Below, in pieces: positions 24,081 through 38,338 of a stretch of 64,000 nucleotides of DNA. Location: contig NC_052616.1 of assembly GCF_016545825.1 (NCBI RefSeq), positions 1,240,001-1,304,000 on the forward strand, given 5' to 3'. A model generated the notes under the pieces. The model made no database searches. It saw only the letters and a list, made by a program, of their open reading frames with translations, and had not been told where the DNA came from. Position numbers and translations under genes: made by a program. Origin of the DNA: Eucalyptus grandis. Lineage: Eukaryota; Streptophyta; Magnoliopsida; Myrtales; Myrtaceae. Position 1 is the first letter of the stretch. The number at the start of each line of letters is the position of its first letter.

Positions 24081-25216
24081 TTTTTTCCCTACCTTTTTAT
24101 AATTTATTTATTCATTTATTTTTATTTCTTTCTCTCACGTTTGAAATTCATCTTGCCAGCTGCTTTTCTTCTGCACTACTTCGTCCCAACCCAGTTGCGT
24201 CCGCAGTTCGAGATGGGTCAACACGGTTGCGTCTTGCCGCTACATTTCTTTGTCTCGAAAGCTCATAGGAATGACCGACACGCTCGAGTTTATGCATTGC
24301 TCTGATATATGGAGAGCACTAGACAGATGAATTCTCTCAGTTCTTGAGAGGGATGCCTGGAGGTTTGGGAAGCCGGAAGCATGAAACAATAGCTCCACCT
24401 AAGCGATTGTTCGCGCAAGGTTTAGAACATGTAATCCATGACAAGCACATAAATTTGCAGGAAGCAGACCTCGCGAAAAAAAATTGGATTTAAGGTTGAG
24501 AGAACTTGAACGAGCCATTGAAGACCAGTTTGATTCTCATACGATCATCGCGAGTCCTGCTGTTCAAGTCAATCCTGGAAAGGGACGGAGGGCTCATCGG
24601 TGAAGGTGGCAACTGACCAGAAAAATTTATTTGATCTGGCAGAGAAGTGCTCGAGCTTTGGAAGGCCCCTGAAAACATCTTGAAGTGCTCCGGAAAACCG
24701 ATGATAAGACAAATGTGTGTCGACTATGTTAGAGAGGTTACTGATTCTTTTTCCCAGTCGTCCTGAAAAGCTGTCATCCTGATTATAAGATGGACATCAC
24801 CCTCCAGACCATGCTAAACCATGGGAAAGAAAAAATTGACAGAAACAGAAAGGAGACCTCTCTGTCCCTCTCAGGTTCAACTTGAATTTCCAAATCAGGA
24901 TCGAAACTGTCTCTATACAGAGATATAAGTTTGCAAACCTTTCCTCCAAATAAATAGCATTCTATCTCGTCCCAGTTGACAAAAAAGAAACACAAAAGGA
25001 CACTGGGAAACAAAAGAACACTGATGTAGCCTATACAAATGTGCGAGTAGATCTGACCAAATAGTATGACTAACTCATTTCTCTGCACAGGAAGAACAGA
25101 CAAATCAGAGCATCATGATGAGAACATTGAGAATGCTTTTCTCATTGCGTACTCCGGTAATAAAATCGTTCATCTGGGCAGACAGCAGTGTCCAATTTGT
25201 ATTGTAGAGTCCTAGT
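24081..25216. other. Intergenic DNA and 3' flank of the BSK gene
   Basis: Contains one 62-codon minus-strand frame at 24490-24678 (ends RMRIKLVFNGSFKFSQP) that I could not place in a family. Otherwise nothing recognised. Confidence 0.4.
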
Positions 25217-28103
<2,887 letters not shown>

Positions 28104-28457
28104 CTCCACGTCAAAAATCAATATGCGGATCTTCAATACCCCCTTCGACGAAGCGGCTATCTCAGCAAATTTTACATCTAGCACACAACAAGGAGAATTC
28201 AGCAGTAGAAACATCAGGGGAACCGAAAAAATGAGAAAATTAAAACAAGTGTTCTTCTCAGAACTCCTTGCTTCTTTTTATCCACAAGCAACTAACTCAG
28301 AAATGAAAGGAGAAAGTGTTGACGTAATTAGACTATACAATCCCAGGCACAACTTAAAAGGAGCAACCATCCTCGATCTGTTCACACTTAGAAACTGATT
28401 TGGCTAATACGGACAACATTTCTTTTCCTTGACCACAAAACAACGTTCTAATTTACC

Positions 28458-28501
<44 letters not shown>

Positions 28502-28612
28502 GTGGTGTATCGTCATCCAAAACTGCTCTGGACTATACCCATATTCAGTATCTCTAGCAAAGCATTCAAGATCAACCAGTTGCTCATTTCTATACCTCTT
28601 CAAGCAAAACAT

Positions 28613-28651
<39 letters not shown>

Positions 28652-29820
28652 CAACCGGGTTAGTATCATTACCAGCTAAGAAGCTTCAAGCTTCAGAGTC
28701 AACTCAGGGTCAGTGAAGCAGAAACCAATGAAACGACAAAAACCCAGCTTCCAATACCTTAAACTCAGTATTCATCTGCCATTGATCAGCTATTTAAACC
28801 ACGAACATTGGAAAAAGAAGAGAATTTTTATTTTTTCGATTTCCAATGAACGAAATCACTAAAAAACCAACTCGTGAAGTCGCTTTGAACCTTGAGCCAA
28901 TCACTACGCAAAAAATCTTTCACTTTCTCGGTCCAACCAACAATTCTCCAAACAAGATCCACACTTTCGCTACAGTGAAAACACTTGGAACCGAATCGAA
29001 GCGCCTGCTTCTCAATTTCCCATGAATCTCCACCGCCTCGAACAACAAAAGGTCGATTAATTTTATGTGCAGACTCCGAAAAAACGTGGTTATTTTATAG
29101 CTTTGACGAGGAGAGATCTGGTCAAGCGGCTGCGGGGGGAAAGAAAAGGAAGTAATTCCGAATGAAGTGAGAATGTTTAGCGTCGTAGCTGGATCAGCTC
29201 GGATGGGATCAAAAGTCAAAACCACGTAAAAGAAAATGGAACAGTATACAGACTATATATACCCAATAAAATACATTGAGCGTACGAGGCTGGCTGGTTG
29301 TGGATGATAAACTAAAGAGAGATTAAATAATTCCTCCGACATGCCACCAACTTCTGTTGAAAGCCGCAGAATCTTCACGTTATTTTAACAAGTGGGTATC
29401 GTCGTTGTTGGTGTTGCTGGTAGCGAAATAATTCAAGAAACTTTGTCAATCAATGTACACTATCGTTTTCCCCCTCCCCTCCCTTTGACTCTCTCTCTCT
29501 CTCTCTCTCTCTACTGGTTAGATCAGTCCCGCCCTCGAAGGATGCTTGGACCGTAACGTTTCAAGAAGAGGCGAGAGAGAGAGAGAGAGAGAGAAACGTT
29601 TCGAGAAGAGGCGAGATAGAGAGAGAGAGAGAGAGAAACTTTCGAGGGTCGAGGAGGAAGTCTCATGGCGTGACAGTTGGAGAGGAGGGACCAGCGGCCC
29701 AAAAGCTCTTCAAAGTTCCGAACTTTTGCTCTGTCTTTCCATCTCTTTCGAGCTGCTGTTCGCCTCCATCACTCCCGCCGTAATCATTTCAGTTTTCGTG
29801 CGGTACCCGAAACGGCGACG

Positions 29821-29854
<34 letters not shown>

Positions 29855-31269
29855 TACTTGACCTCCTTTTTCTTTTTGATTTAACAAGGGGGAGCTGGAT
29901 CACACTCCTCTCCTGTACTTTCTCTGTCAAATGTCAAGCAAGCGGCAATCTTTTTTCACTTATTTTCTGTTCCTTTTGCTTAGATCATCTGTCAAATCAT
30001 GTAACTTGATAATCTTCATCTGAGTTTCTCCAATGGAGCAGTTTCCGCTCTCTGCATCCTCATTTATTGAGAATCTTGAGCTAGTTAAGTATTATGTCAG
30101 TAAACTCGTTGACTATATCAGATACTATATTTGTCCACAGTTGACCTTTCCAAATTATAACCCAAATAAAAAATAAAATTACTTTGAATATGTGCCAAGT
30201 TATGGACCAGGCAAGGGCAGGTCCTAGGTGGTCCTTGCCTGATGTATTGACCTACTAGATAATGCACGCGAAGTCCAACTAAGAAAGAGTTTTGAGATGA
30301 TATAATTAACCCGAGAACTTCAGTTGTTTAACTCTTTTCAGCACTTCTTTTGATGATACTATCGATGTCAACTGGAATCTCAGCATGGAAGTACTATTAC
30401 TTCAATAATAATTTTTTTATATTATAGTACAGACGGGATTTTACAACGCCACGTAATTACATATTAATTGCATAAGTTGAAAAAGCAAAAGCATCACCAA
30501 ACACCAAGCATTTGTTTTTCAGCTTACCTTGACAAAAGAAGTTGGTAAACAACTCAAATGAAAGTTAATAATCTGAAATTAGTTGGTAACTTAATCAAAG
30601 AATAGTTGGCTAGTCACTCGAATAAAGTTTGGTACTTTCATTTAATAATTTGTAAACTTAAATCATCAGCATTAAAAAAAGAAAAAAAGAGGTAGATAGA
30701 AATCCGTCAAAGATAATAGAAGACATTATCGATCATGCTGAGTGCTGACCTTTATAGCTTGAATAACACTAAGTGGCGTGTAGTTCAATATGCAAAACGG
30801 TATTGTCATTCTCAGTCACCAGCCTAATTCCATCCTATCAATGCCCATAATTCAGCTGCAAAAAGCCTAGCTTACTGCCCAAAAAGGGTACCGGTTTCAG
30901 CATTATGCTTCATGGGCTGAAACTCTACAAACTAGAAGCATTTTCGCATGCAGCAGCAGATTGGGCACAGATACTGGACAGGCCTCTCGTCACTTCTCTC
31001 GTTTTCGTCGCATATCTTTTTCTTTAGTCAGTTATCATCGCAGGTGAGCTCATCCTAAACATCAAGGCTGAAATATAATGGAAAATTTCCAGGTGACCGA
31101 TTGTAAAATGACTCAACATTCTGCACGGAGAAGCTGTGCTCACAACCGTAGTCCGAATTGCTTATGATCCATAAAAGGAAGTATCTTTATATTCAGTACA
31201 GGTTATTTCTTACATGTACATCGTTCGATAGATTATGTATAAGTACTGTGACAAGCATAGCATGAAGAA
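28104..31269. other. BSK 5' flank, microsatellites and intergenic DNA
   Basis: CT or GA microsatellites lie at 28460-28499, 28613-28650, 29491-29512, 29571-29594, 29611-29635 and 29821-29852. The apparent Arg/Glu- and Ser/Leu-rich frames are translations of these runs. Sequence around 29660-29800 is shared with 35745-35890 and may include transcribed leader. No second gene is supported. Confidence 0.6.
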
Positions 31270-31836
31270 CTAGGCATCGGACCATGTAATGTCGAGCCAG
31301 CCCCAATTGTCCTTAGGCACCCCCAGGGCCTCCCACACAGCTCTGGATGCATCGACGATGTCGTTATCGCATGGAGGTTGGTAATCATGCTCTTCATCGC
31401 ATCCCATAGTCGAGTCGCATTCGTCCACCACCATGGCCTGGGCGCTCCTCCCGTTGCCGTAGATCGTTATGTTCCTGAGACACCTGCTCATGTTATCAAA
31501 CCACCCCGTGGATAGTGCCACGACAGGCGTGTCATCAGAATGGTAGTGGTTGTCACACTCGGATGGTCCACCTCCATCTCCGCCCTTCGCGAAGCTATTC
31601 AGGGTGAGGTGGGCCCTGGTGTGGCCCAACACCGGCGGCGAACACTTGTAAATCGGGTACATCTGGCCGTTTTTGCAACAGTCCGAATCGTCCCCGGTGT
31701 TGCATTGTCCAGGAGGGGGATTCTTCCCTCTGATTCTGCCACTCGGTCTGCAGGACTGACCTTGAACTTCCATACAGCTCATAGCCAGAAGAGCAAGAAG
31801 CAATGAGCCCAAGCATTTCAAGCTAAAGCTATTCAT
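31270..31836 (-). CDS. Kiwellin (ripening-related secreted protein), copy 1
   Basis: Single-exon frame of 188 residues. [20 protein letters not shown] is a clear signal peptide with likely cleavage near residue 26 (EVQG-Q). The mature protein is Cys-rich: [10 protein letters not shown] at the start, [18 protein letters not shown], then the double-psi beta-barrel core with [48 protein letters not shown] and the terminal [11 protein letters not shown]. Kiwellins are apoplastic, abundant in fruit, and some bind and block fungal effectors such as a secreted chorismate mutase. A TATA box lies about 70 bp upstream. The partner at 36865 differs at seven residues (for example L70/S70 and A/T in GNGRS(A/T)QAM). 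No defect. Confidence 0.95.
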   Translation of the reverse strand: MNSFSLKCLGSLLLALLAMSCMEVQGQSCRPSGRIRGKNPPPGQCNTGDDSDCCKNGQMYPIYKCSPPVLGHTRAHLTLNSFAKGGDGGGPSECDNHYHSDDTPVVALSTGWFDNMSRCLRNITIYGNGRSAQAMVVDECDSTMGCDEEHDYQPPCDNDIVDASRAVWEALGVPKDNWGWLDITWSDA

Positions 31837-31903
31837 TTTCTCTATCTTTGTAAGATGTTCTTGCTTTTTAGCTCTCGATGCTAGGAAAAGGAGTCATGTA
31901 GAG

Positions 31904-31914
31904 CTATATATAAG
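31904..31914 (-). promoter_or_regulatory. TATA box of kiwellin copy 1
   Basis: CTTATATATAG on the minus strand, 68-78 bases upstream of the start codon, conserved in position at 37499-37509 in front of copy 2. Confidence 0.7.
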
Positions 31915-32647
31915 ATAATCAAAGCTGGTACTCATAAGACAGCAGCACAATCTGGCATGATAGTCTTCAAAGGTAGTGGAAAGCTGCATAATACAGAAGG
32001 GGCTGACGATGGTTACTTCCCATCAACATAAGCGGTACGGCGTTGTGGAGAAGCAAAACAGTTAAGACTACTATCTCATATATACTTGAGTCTATCCCCT
32101 AACGGATGAGTGAACATGGATTTGTCATTGACCGAGACTATGTCCGATTCTCATCCGAATCACAGAGACATGATTAAAAATTTGATTAGCTTGGAATCGT
32201 GTTCTAATTGCCAACGAATAAGGCTCCATTCCTGTCACGGAACTCACTTGCTGCCTTAAGATCCTAAAAGACACCCATTAAGGCCTTAAACTTTAACCAA
32301 CAAAAGACGTGACCAAACGTCTCCGTGACACTGACGTCTTTTCCTCTGTTTTTAGCAGAATCTCAAACATTAAAACAAACCATCAGCCTACTTTGCTTGC
32401 TAGTTGCTACATACAACTACAATTAAAAGCGATGATGGAGTCCTGCAACTGCCCAAATTCCAATTTTGATGATTTATATGCCATGATAGTGAAAAGTGAA
32501 AGAATGAAAAAAGATCTACGCTGTCGGATTTTGACGACAGCATTGATTCACTTGCAAGTAGGACAATCATATGGCCGCCTTTTCTTTCTCCATAGTAGTA
32601 GACAGATCATTACAAAATCAAAGAAAAAAGGGACCAAGAAAAGGAAA

Positions 32648-32720
32648 TTCCGTTGCCGGGACTTGAACCCGGGTCTCTCGGGTGAGAGCCGAGTATCCTA
32701 ACCAACTAGACTACAACGGA
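32648..32720 (-). tRNA. tRNA-Glu (anticodon CTC), copy 1
   Basis: The minus-strand cloverleaf has acceptor stem TCCGTTG/CAACGGA, D arm TAGTCTAGTTGGTTAGGATA, anticodon arm CTCGG-CTCTCAC-CCGAG presenting CTC, and a T arm with GGTTCAAGTCC. It is identical across its length to the copy at 38266-38338. Confidence 0.97.
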
Positions 32721-33489
32721 TGTTGGTAAGCACTGCCAAATAGAATTTATAATTACTAGAATAGCTCTCTCGCTCCTACATATTGCTCCACTTCCATGAA
32801 TGACTAAGATAGCCGATCGTGATAGATGTTAAGCTTTAAGATTGAAAGGCAAACCAAGCAAAAAAAAAAACATGTGAACACATAAAATTCAAAGAATAAT
32901 GCAAATTATATTTAAAGAACAAAACGCTTAGCTATGTGCCTCCATATTAATTCTTAATTTTCCATATCATTGTTAGCAAGTTAAAGGTTTGAATTTATGC
33001 TTATCTTCGATCAATTTGTTTAGTTAAGTTTTTCATTTTTTTTTATTCCTTTTTTCTTGATAGTTCCTTCACTTAAGAAATGGGGTTTTGAAATCTTCCG
33101 CAATTAAATTTCCAGCCTAGTTCTTTTTCAATTTCTTTCTAGGCTCAAAACAAAAGTGGTTATTTGGAAGGGCCTTCTTAAGGACCAACCCATTGGACCT
33201 TACCTTTCCTAGTTTGCCCTTTCAGGACAGGAACAAACAAACTGGCGAAGTACACGGAGAACCGACCATTGGTAAGCTGAATTAGATGGAGTAAAAACAT
33301 GGTCAAAACTCAAAAGCCCATCGCTGTGTTTAACTCCTAATTGCTAAATTGGACAAAAGCTCATGCAGATGATCACTGTCAGGAACCAAGAAATGAATAC
33401 TAAAATTAACCCCCGATTTTCCCCTTAAAAACACTCTCCCAGTCACCTCCGCCCTCTTTCCCTCACACATTGACCTCCACAATACATTA

Positions 33490-33601
33490 TATTTATATAT
33501 CTGGGGGTCTCTTTGTTCATTGTTTTTCAGTCTCTCCATCTTTCACTTTTCTGCTTCTCTCTTCTCATCAGGATCATCTCTTATTGGCAGGCATCAACAT
33601 G
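33490..33601 (+). pseudogene. Orphan ADF promoter and first exon (ATG only)
   Basis: Equivalent to 39103-39213 of the intact ADF gene: TATTTATATAT, a CT-rich leader ending GGCATCAACATG, then a GTACTG donor. Plant ADF genes characteristically have a first coding exon consisting of the start codon alone, here 33599-33601. No ADF exon 2 follows; the unit ends in intron 1 at about 34121 and the BSK stub begins. It may still be transcribed. Confidence 0.85.
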
Positions 33602-33700
33602 GTACTGCTTTACCCCTATCCTCCTCCTAGTAAAGCCCTTCTTTCATTTTCCTCCATTATGCACGTTTTAGTGTTTTTCAAGGCTTAAACAAGACTGATG

Positions 33701-33894
33701 CGCACCCACCCCGTTGGTGGCAGAGATGGTAGAGCTACACGTTAGCCACCCGCAAGGCCAGAGTTCAACTCTCCGCCTCGTCATTTGCACGACTTACCTG
33801 CGACTCATGGGGGGTGAGTCCCTACGGGTTGCCTCGGGTTTGCAACCGGCACCGGCTGTACGGCGCTTCCCGAGTCACCAAAAAAAAAAAAAAA
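33701..33894 (+). mobile_element. tRNA-derived SINE with target-site duplication
   Basis: A 13-base direct repeat AACAAGACTGATG flanks it (33688-33700 and 33895-33907). Inside are an A-box-like TGGTAGAGCT at about 33729-33738, a B-box-like AGAGTTCAACTCT about 30 bases further, and an A-run tail at 33879-33896. The homologous place in unit 2 (about 39315-39340) has no insertion. Confidence 0.88.
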
Positions 33895-34128
33895 AACAAG
33901 ACTGATGTGCATTTTCTTGTAAACTAGAATAATCTTTGATGCAATGCACCAGATCAATACGCATTTGCAAATTATCTGGCTTGGAGATTGCAGATTATAT
34001 TGACTTAAAAGGAAATAGAACCCAGGTTGGTCATTTGGTATCTTATATAAGTTTTGACAATGTTGATATAATTCTCATGTTGAGCAATTGTATAACGACC
34101 ATTTAAGCTGCTTCTGCCATTCAAAATA

Positions 34129-34361
34129 AGCTGCTTGAACATGAACTCTCGGAATGCGGGCAAGGACTTTGGTTCGGCCATCTCATTGTTCTCTGGAAAA
34201 ATATGAAAAGAATGTCAGAACAGGAGTCATGATATGCTCAAGTTCCTACAAGGAAGAAGTGCTACTAGTGAATTAAGCACCAAAATCAGCAACTTCGATG
34301 ACCGATCCCTTGAATTGCGACTCTCAGCATCTGGTGCCAATTTGGAGAACTGGCACCCCAT
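34129..34361 (-). pseudogene. Truncated BSK stub (exon 1 and start of exon 2)
   Basis: The copied exon 1 is 34361-34281, 81 nt against 82 nt in the intact gene. It starts MGCQFSKL; then a 1-nt deletion after the leucine codon shifts the frame and the remainder is unrelated. The exon 2 part (about 34195-34129) keeps the equivalent of [11 protein letters not shown] before the duplication break. Kinase and TPR domains are absent. It is not expected to make a BSK protein. Confidence 0.9.
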
Positions 34362-34428
34362 CTCCAAATATGCGGATCTTCAATACCCTCTTCAACAAAG
34401 CGGCTATCTCAGCAAATTTTACATCTCT

Positions 34429-34782
34429 CTCTCTGTTTTATGTTAGGTTTGAAGAGGTAAAGAAATGATCAACTTGTGGATTTTGAATGCTTTGCTAGAG
34501 ATACTAAACATGGGTGTCATCCGAGCAGTTTTGGATGATGATACACAAGAGAGAGAGAGAGTTGGTGAATTGGAACGTTGTTTTATGGTCAAGGAAAAGA
34601 AATGAGAGAGAGAGAGAGTTGGCGAATTGGAACCTTGTTTATGGTCAAGGAAAAGAAATGTTGTGTATCATCATCCAAAACTGCTCTGGACTACACCCAT
34701 GTTCAGTATCTCTAGCAAAACATTCAAAATCCACAAGTTGACATTTCTTTACCTCTTCAAGCATGACATAAAACAGAGTGAG
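34429..34782. repeat. Long inverted repeat (arms about 120 bp)
   Basis: 34429-34548 and the reverse complement of 34661-34782 agree over about 120 bases with few differences. Both read GAAGAGGTAAAGAAATG, then CAACTTGTGGATTTTGAATG, GCTAGAGATACT, and CAGTTTTGGATGATGATACA. The roughly 110-base spacer holds two copies of a GAGAGTTGG(C/T)GAATTGGAAC-type block of about 55 bases. Unit 1 (28440-28660) has only one arm, with its spacer in the opposite orientation, so the hairpin arose in unit 2 by inverted duplication. Confidence 0.9.
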
Positions 34783-34979
34783 AGAGAGAGCAATTGGGGA
34801 GTATCATTACCAGCTAAGAAGCTTCAACCTTCAGAAAAAAAGAAGATGTATATATTTCTTTAAACCAGGGTCAGTGAAGCAGAAATCAATGAATCGACAA
34901 AAACCCAGCTTCCAATACCTTAAACCCAGTATTTATCTGCCATTGATCAGCTCTTTAAACCACGAACATTGGAAAAAGA

Positions 34980-34981
<2 letters not shown>

Positions 34982-35023
<42 letters not shown>
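34982..35023. repeat. (AT)n microsatellite
   Basis: About 42 bases of uninterrupted TA. Unit 1 at about 28815-28830 has no such run, so it expanded after the duplication. GA and CT runs also occur in this unit at 35706-35735 and 35925-35948. Confidence 0.97.
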
Positions 35024-35025
<2 letters not shown>

Positions 35026-35705
35026 CTTTTTCCAGTTTCCAATGAGCGAAACCACTGAAAAACGAACTCGTGAAGTCGCTTCGAACCTTGAGCCAATCAC
35101 TACGCAAAAAATCTTCACTTTCTCGGTCCAACCAACAATTCTCCAAACAAGATCCAAACTTTCGCTACAGTGAAAACACTCGGAACCGAATCGAAGCACC
35201 TGCTTCTCAATTTCCCATGAATCTCCACCTCCTCGAACAACCAAAAGTTGATTAATTTATGATCAGTCTTCAAAAAAACGTGGAAAGAGAGATCTGGTCA
35301 AGCCGATGCGGGGGCCAAGAAAAAGAAAGAATTCCGAATGGACTGAGAATGCTTAACGTTGTGGCTGGATCATCTCAGATGGGATCAAAACCATGGAAAG
35401 CAAAACGAAACAGTATACAGAATATACCCAATAAAATACATTGAGCGTACGAGGCTGGTTCGTTGCGGATGATAAACTAAAGAAGGAACAAATAATTTCT
35501 CCGACATGCTATCAACTTCTGTTGAAAGCCGCAGAATCTTCACGTTATTTTAACAAGTGGGTATCGTCGTCGTTGGTGTTGCTGGTAGTGAAATAATTCA
35601 AGAAACTTTGTTAATCAATGAACGCTATCGTTTCCCCCTCCTCCCACAACCCAACCCGCCCCCACCCCGCCCCCCTCAAGATTAGTCCCGTCCTCGAATG
35701 ATGCT

Positions 35706-35738
<33 letters not shown>

Positions 35739-36864
35739 TCGAGGGTCGAGGAGGAAGTCGCATGGCGTGACGCTTGGAGATGAGGGACCACGCGGCCCAA
35801 AAGCTCTTCAAAGTTCCAAACTTTTGCTCTGTCTACCCATCTCTTTCGAGCTGCCGTTCGCCTCCATCACTCCCGCCATAATCATTTCAGTTTTCGTTTT
35901 CGTTCGGAACCCGAAACGGCCACGTCTCTCTCTCTCTCTCTCTCTCTACACTCGACCTCCTTTTTCTACTGGATTTAACAGGGGGGAGCTGGATCACACT
36001 TCCCTCCTGTACTTTCTCTGTCAAATCTCAAGCAAGCAACATTCTTTTTTCGCTTATTTCCTGCTCCTTTGGCTTAGATCATCTGTCAAATCATGCAACT
36101 TGATGATCTTCATATTAGTTTCTCCAATGGAGTAGTTTCCACTCTCTGCATCCTCATTTATTGAGAATCTTGAGCTAGTTAAGTATTTTGTCAGAAGCTT
36201 GTTGGCTATATCAGATGCTATATTTATCCACAGTTGACCTTTCCAAATTATAAGCCAAATAAAAAAAAGTTTTACTTTGAATATGTGCCGAGTTATAGAC
36301 AAGGCAAGACCTAGGTGTAGGGGTGTGCAACGGAAACCACGGTGTAGGGCTATATCATGCTGAGTGCTGATCTTTGCATAGCTTGAATAACACTAGGTGG
36401 CATCTAGCCCAATATGCAAACCGGTATTGTCATTCTCAATAGCCAGCCTATTTCCATCTTGTCAATGCCCATGATTCAGCTGCAAAAGCACTAGCTTACT
36501 GCCCAAAGAGGGAATAAGTTTCAGCATTATGCTTCAGGGGCTGAAACTATACTGACTAGAAAGCATTTTCGTACGCAGCAGCAAATTGGGCACAGATACT
36601 GGACAGGCCCCTCATCACTTCTCTCATTTTCGTTGCATATGCTTATTTCTTCAGTCAGGTATCATCACAGTTGAGCTCATCCTAAACATCAAGGCTGATA
36701 TATAATGGAAAATTTCCAGGTAAGCGATTAATGAGTCAACATTCTGCACGGAGAAGCTGTACTCCATAAAATGGAGTGTCTTTTGATTTAGTGCAGGTTA
36801 TTTCTTACATGTACATCGTTCGATAGATTTCGTATAAGTATTATGACAAGCATAGGACAAAGAA

Positions 36865-37431
36865 CTAGGCGTCGGACCATGTAATGTCAAGCCAACCCCA
36901 ATTGTCCTTAGACACCCCCAGGGCCTCCCACACAGCTCTAGACGCATCGACGATGTCGTTATCGCATGGAGGTTGGTAATCATGCTCTTCATCGCATCCC
37001 ATAGTCGAGTCGCATTCGTCTACCACCATGGCCTGGGTGCTCCTCCCATTGCCGTAGATCTTTATGTTCCTATGACACCTGCTCATGTTATCAAACCACC
37101 CCGTGGATAGTGCCACGACAGGCGTGTCATCAGAATGGTAGTGGTTGTCGCACTCGGATGGGCCACCTCCATCTCCGCCCTTCGCGAAGCTGTTCAGAGT
37201 GAGATGGGCCCTCGTGTGGCCTGACACCGGTGGCGAACACTTGTAAATCGGGTACATCTGGCCGTTTTTGCAACAGTCCGAGTCGTCCCCGGTGTTGCAT
37301 TGTCCAGGAGGGGGATTCTTCCCTCTGATTCTGCCGCTCGGTCTGCAGGACTGACCTTGAACTTCCATACAACTCATAGCCAGAAGAGCAAAAAGCAATG
37401 AGCCCAAGCATTTCGAGCTAAAGCTATTCAT
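36865..37431 (-). CDS. Kiwellin, copy 2
   Basis: 188 residues, the tandem duplicate of the gene at 31270, with the same signal peptide, Cys pattern and C-terminus. An in-frame ATG exists 17 codons further upstream (37482), but the TATA box at 37499-37509 would place transcription start near or downstream of it, and copy 1 lacks it. MNSFSSKC at 37431 is therefore the better start. The seven differences from copy 1 include S6 for L, F14 for L, S70 for L, H for L before RNI, K for T in NIKI, T for A in RSTQ, and S for P in LGVSKD. No disabling change was seen; both copies could be functional and may differ in effector binding or expression. Confidence 0.95.
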   Translation of the reverse strand: MNSFSSKCLGSLLFALLAMSCMEVQGQSCRPSGRIRGKNPPPGQCNTGDDSDCCKNGQMYPIYKCSPPVSGHTRAHLTLNSFAKGGDGGGPSECDNHYHSDDTPVVALSTGWFDNMSRCHRNIKIYGNGRSTQAMVVDECDSTMGCDEEHDYQPPCDNDIVDASRAVWEALGVSKDNWGWLDITWSDA

Positions 37432-37498
37432 TTTCTCTGCCTTTGTAAGATGTTCTTGCCTTTTAGCTCTCGATGCTTGCAAACGGAGTCATGCAGAG

Positions 37499-37509
37499 CT
37501 ATATATAAG
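37499..37509 (-). promoter_or_regulatory. TATA box of kiwellin copy 2
   Basis: CTTATATATAG on the minus strand, same motif and spacing to the MNSF start as in copy 1. Confidence 0.7.
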
Positions 37510-38265
37510 AAATCAAAGGTGGTACTCGTAAGACAGCAGCACAAACAGGCATGACAGTTCTCAAAGGTAATGGAAAGCTGCATAATACAGAAGGAACTAA
37601 CGAAAATTACTTCCCATCAGCATAATCGGTACGGCATTGCGGAGAAGCAAAACAGTTAAGACCACTATCTCATATATACTTTAGTCCATCCTTTCACGGA
37701 TGTGAAGAACTTGGATTCGTCCCCGCCAAAGACTTCGTCCAATTCTCATCCGAATCACAGAGACATGATTAAACATTTGATTAGCAGACGTCTAGATTGG
37801 AATCGTCCTGTAATTGCTATTGAAAAAGGCTCCATTCCCGTCACGGAACTCATTTGCCGCCTTAAGATCCTAAAAGACGCACGTTAAGGTTTAAAACTTG
37901 AACCATCAAAGGACGTAACGAAACATTTCTATCGCACTGACGTTTTTTCCTCTGTTTTTAGCAGAATCAAACTGGAAAACAATCTATCAGCCTGCTTTGC
38001 TTGCTACATATAACTACAATCGAAATTGAAGATGGACTCCTGCAAATGCCCAAATTCCAATTTAATGATCTATATGTCATGAAAGTAAAAGGTAAAAGAA
38101 TTGAAAAAGAGGTGGGCTGTCGAATTTTGGCGACAACCTTGATTCGCTTGCAAGTAGGACAATCATATGGTCGCCTTTCAATTTTCTATGCTTTCTTAGC
38201 TTCCATAGTGGTAGACAGATCGTTACAAAATCAAAGAAAAAAAAAACGGACCAAGAAAAAGGAAA

Positions 38266-38338
38266 TTCCGTTGCCGGGACTTGAACCCGGGTCTCTCGGG
38301 TGAGAGCCGAGTATCCTAACCAACTAGACTACAACGGA
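38266..38338 (-). tRNA. tRNA-Glu (anticodon CTC), copy 2
   Basis: Identical to the tRNA at 32648-32720 although the surrounding duplicated DNA has diverged, so selection is likely retaining it. Cloverleaf as described for copy 1. Confidence 0.97.

Noticed and set aside
24490..24678. 62-codon minus-strand frame ending RMRIKLVFNGSFKFSQP
   Set aside because: Slightly protein-like, but no upstream or downstream exon could be attached and no family was recognised.
28460..28499. Possible CRISPR-like or satellite array at CT/GA runs
   Set aside because: Simple dinucleotide repeats in plant DNA; no spaced repeats.
29546..29884. 112-codon Arg/Glu- and Ser/Leu-rich frame
   Set aside because: Produced by GA and CT microsatellites; the equivalent region in the second duplication unit does not keep the frame.
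32309..32701. 130-codon plus-strand frame near tRNA-Glu
   Set aside because: It ends inside the antisense of the tRNA and the matching frame in the second unit is not conserved.
37432..37482. Upstream ATG extending kiwellin copy 2 by 17 residues
   Set aside because: Too close to the TATA box, absent in copy 1, and it would bury the signal peptide behind a charged segment.
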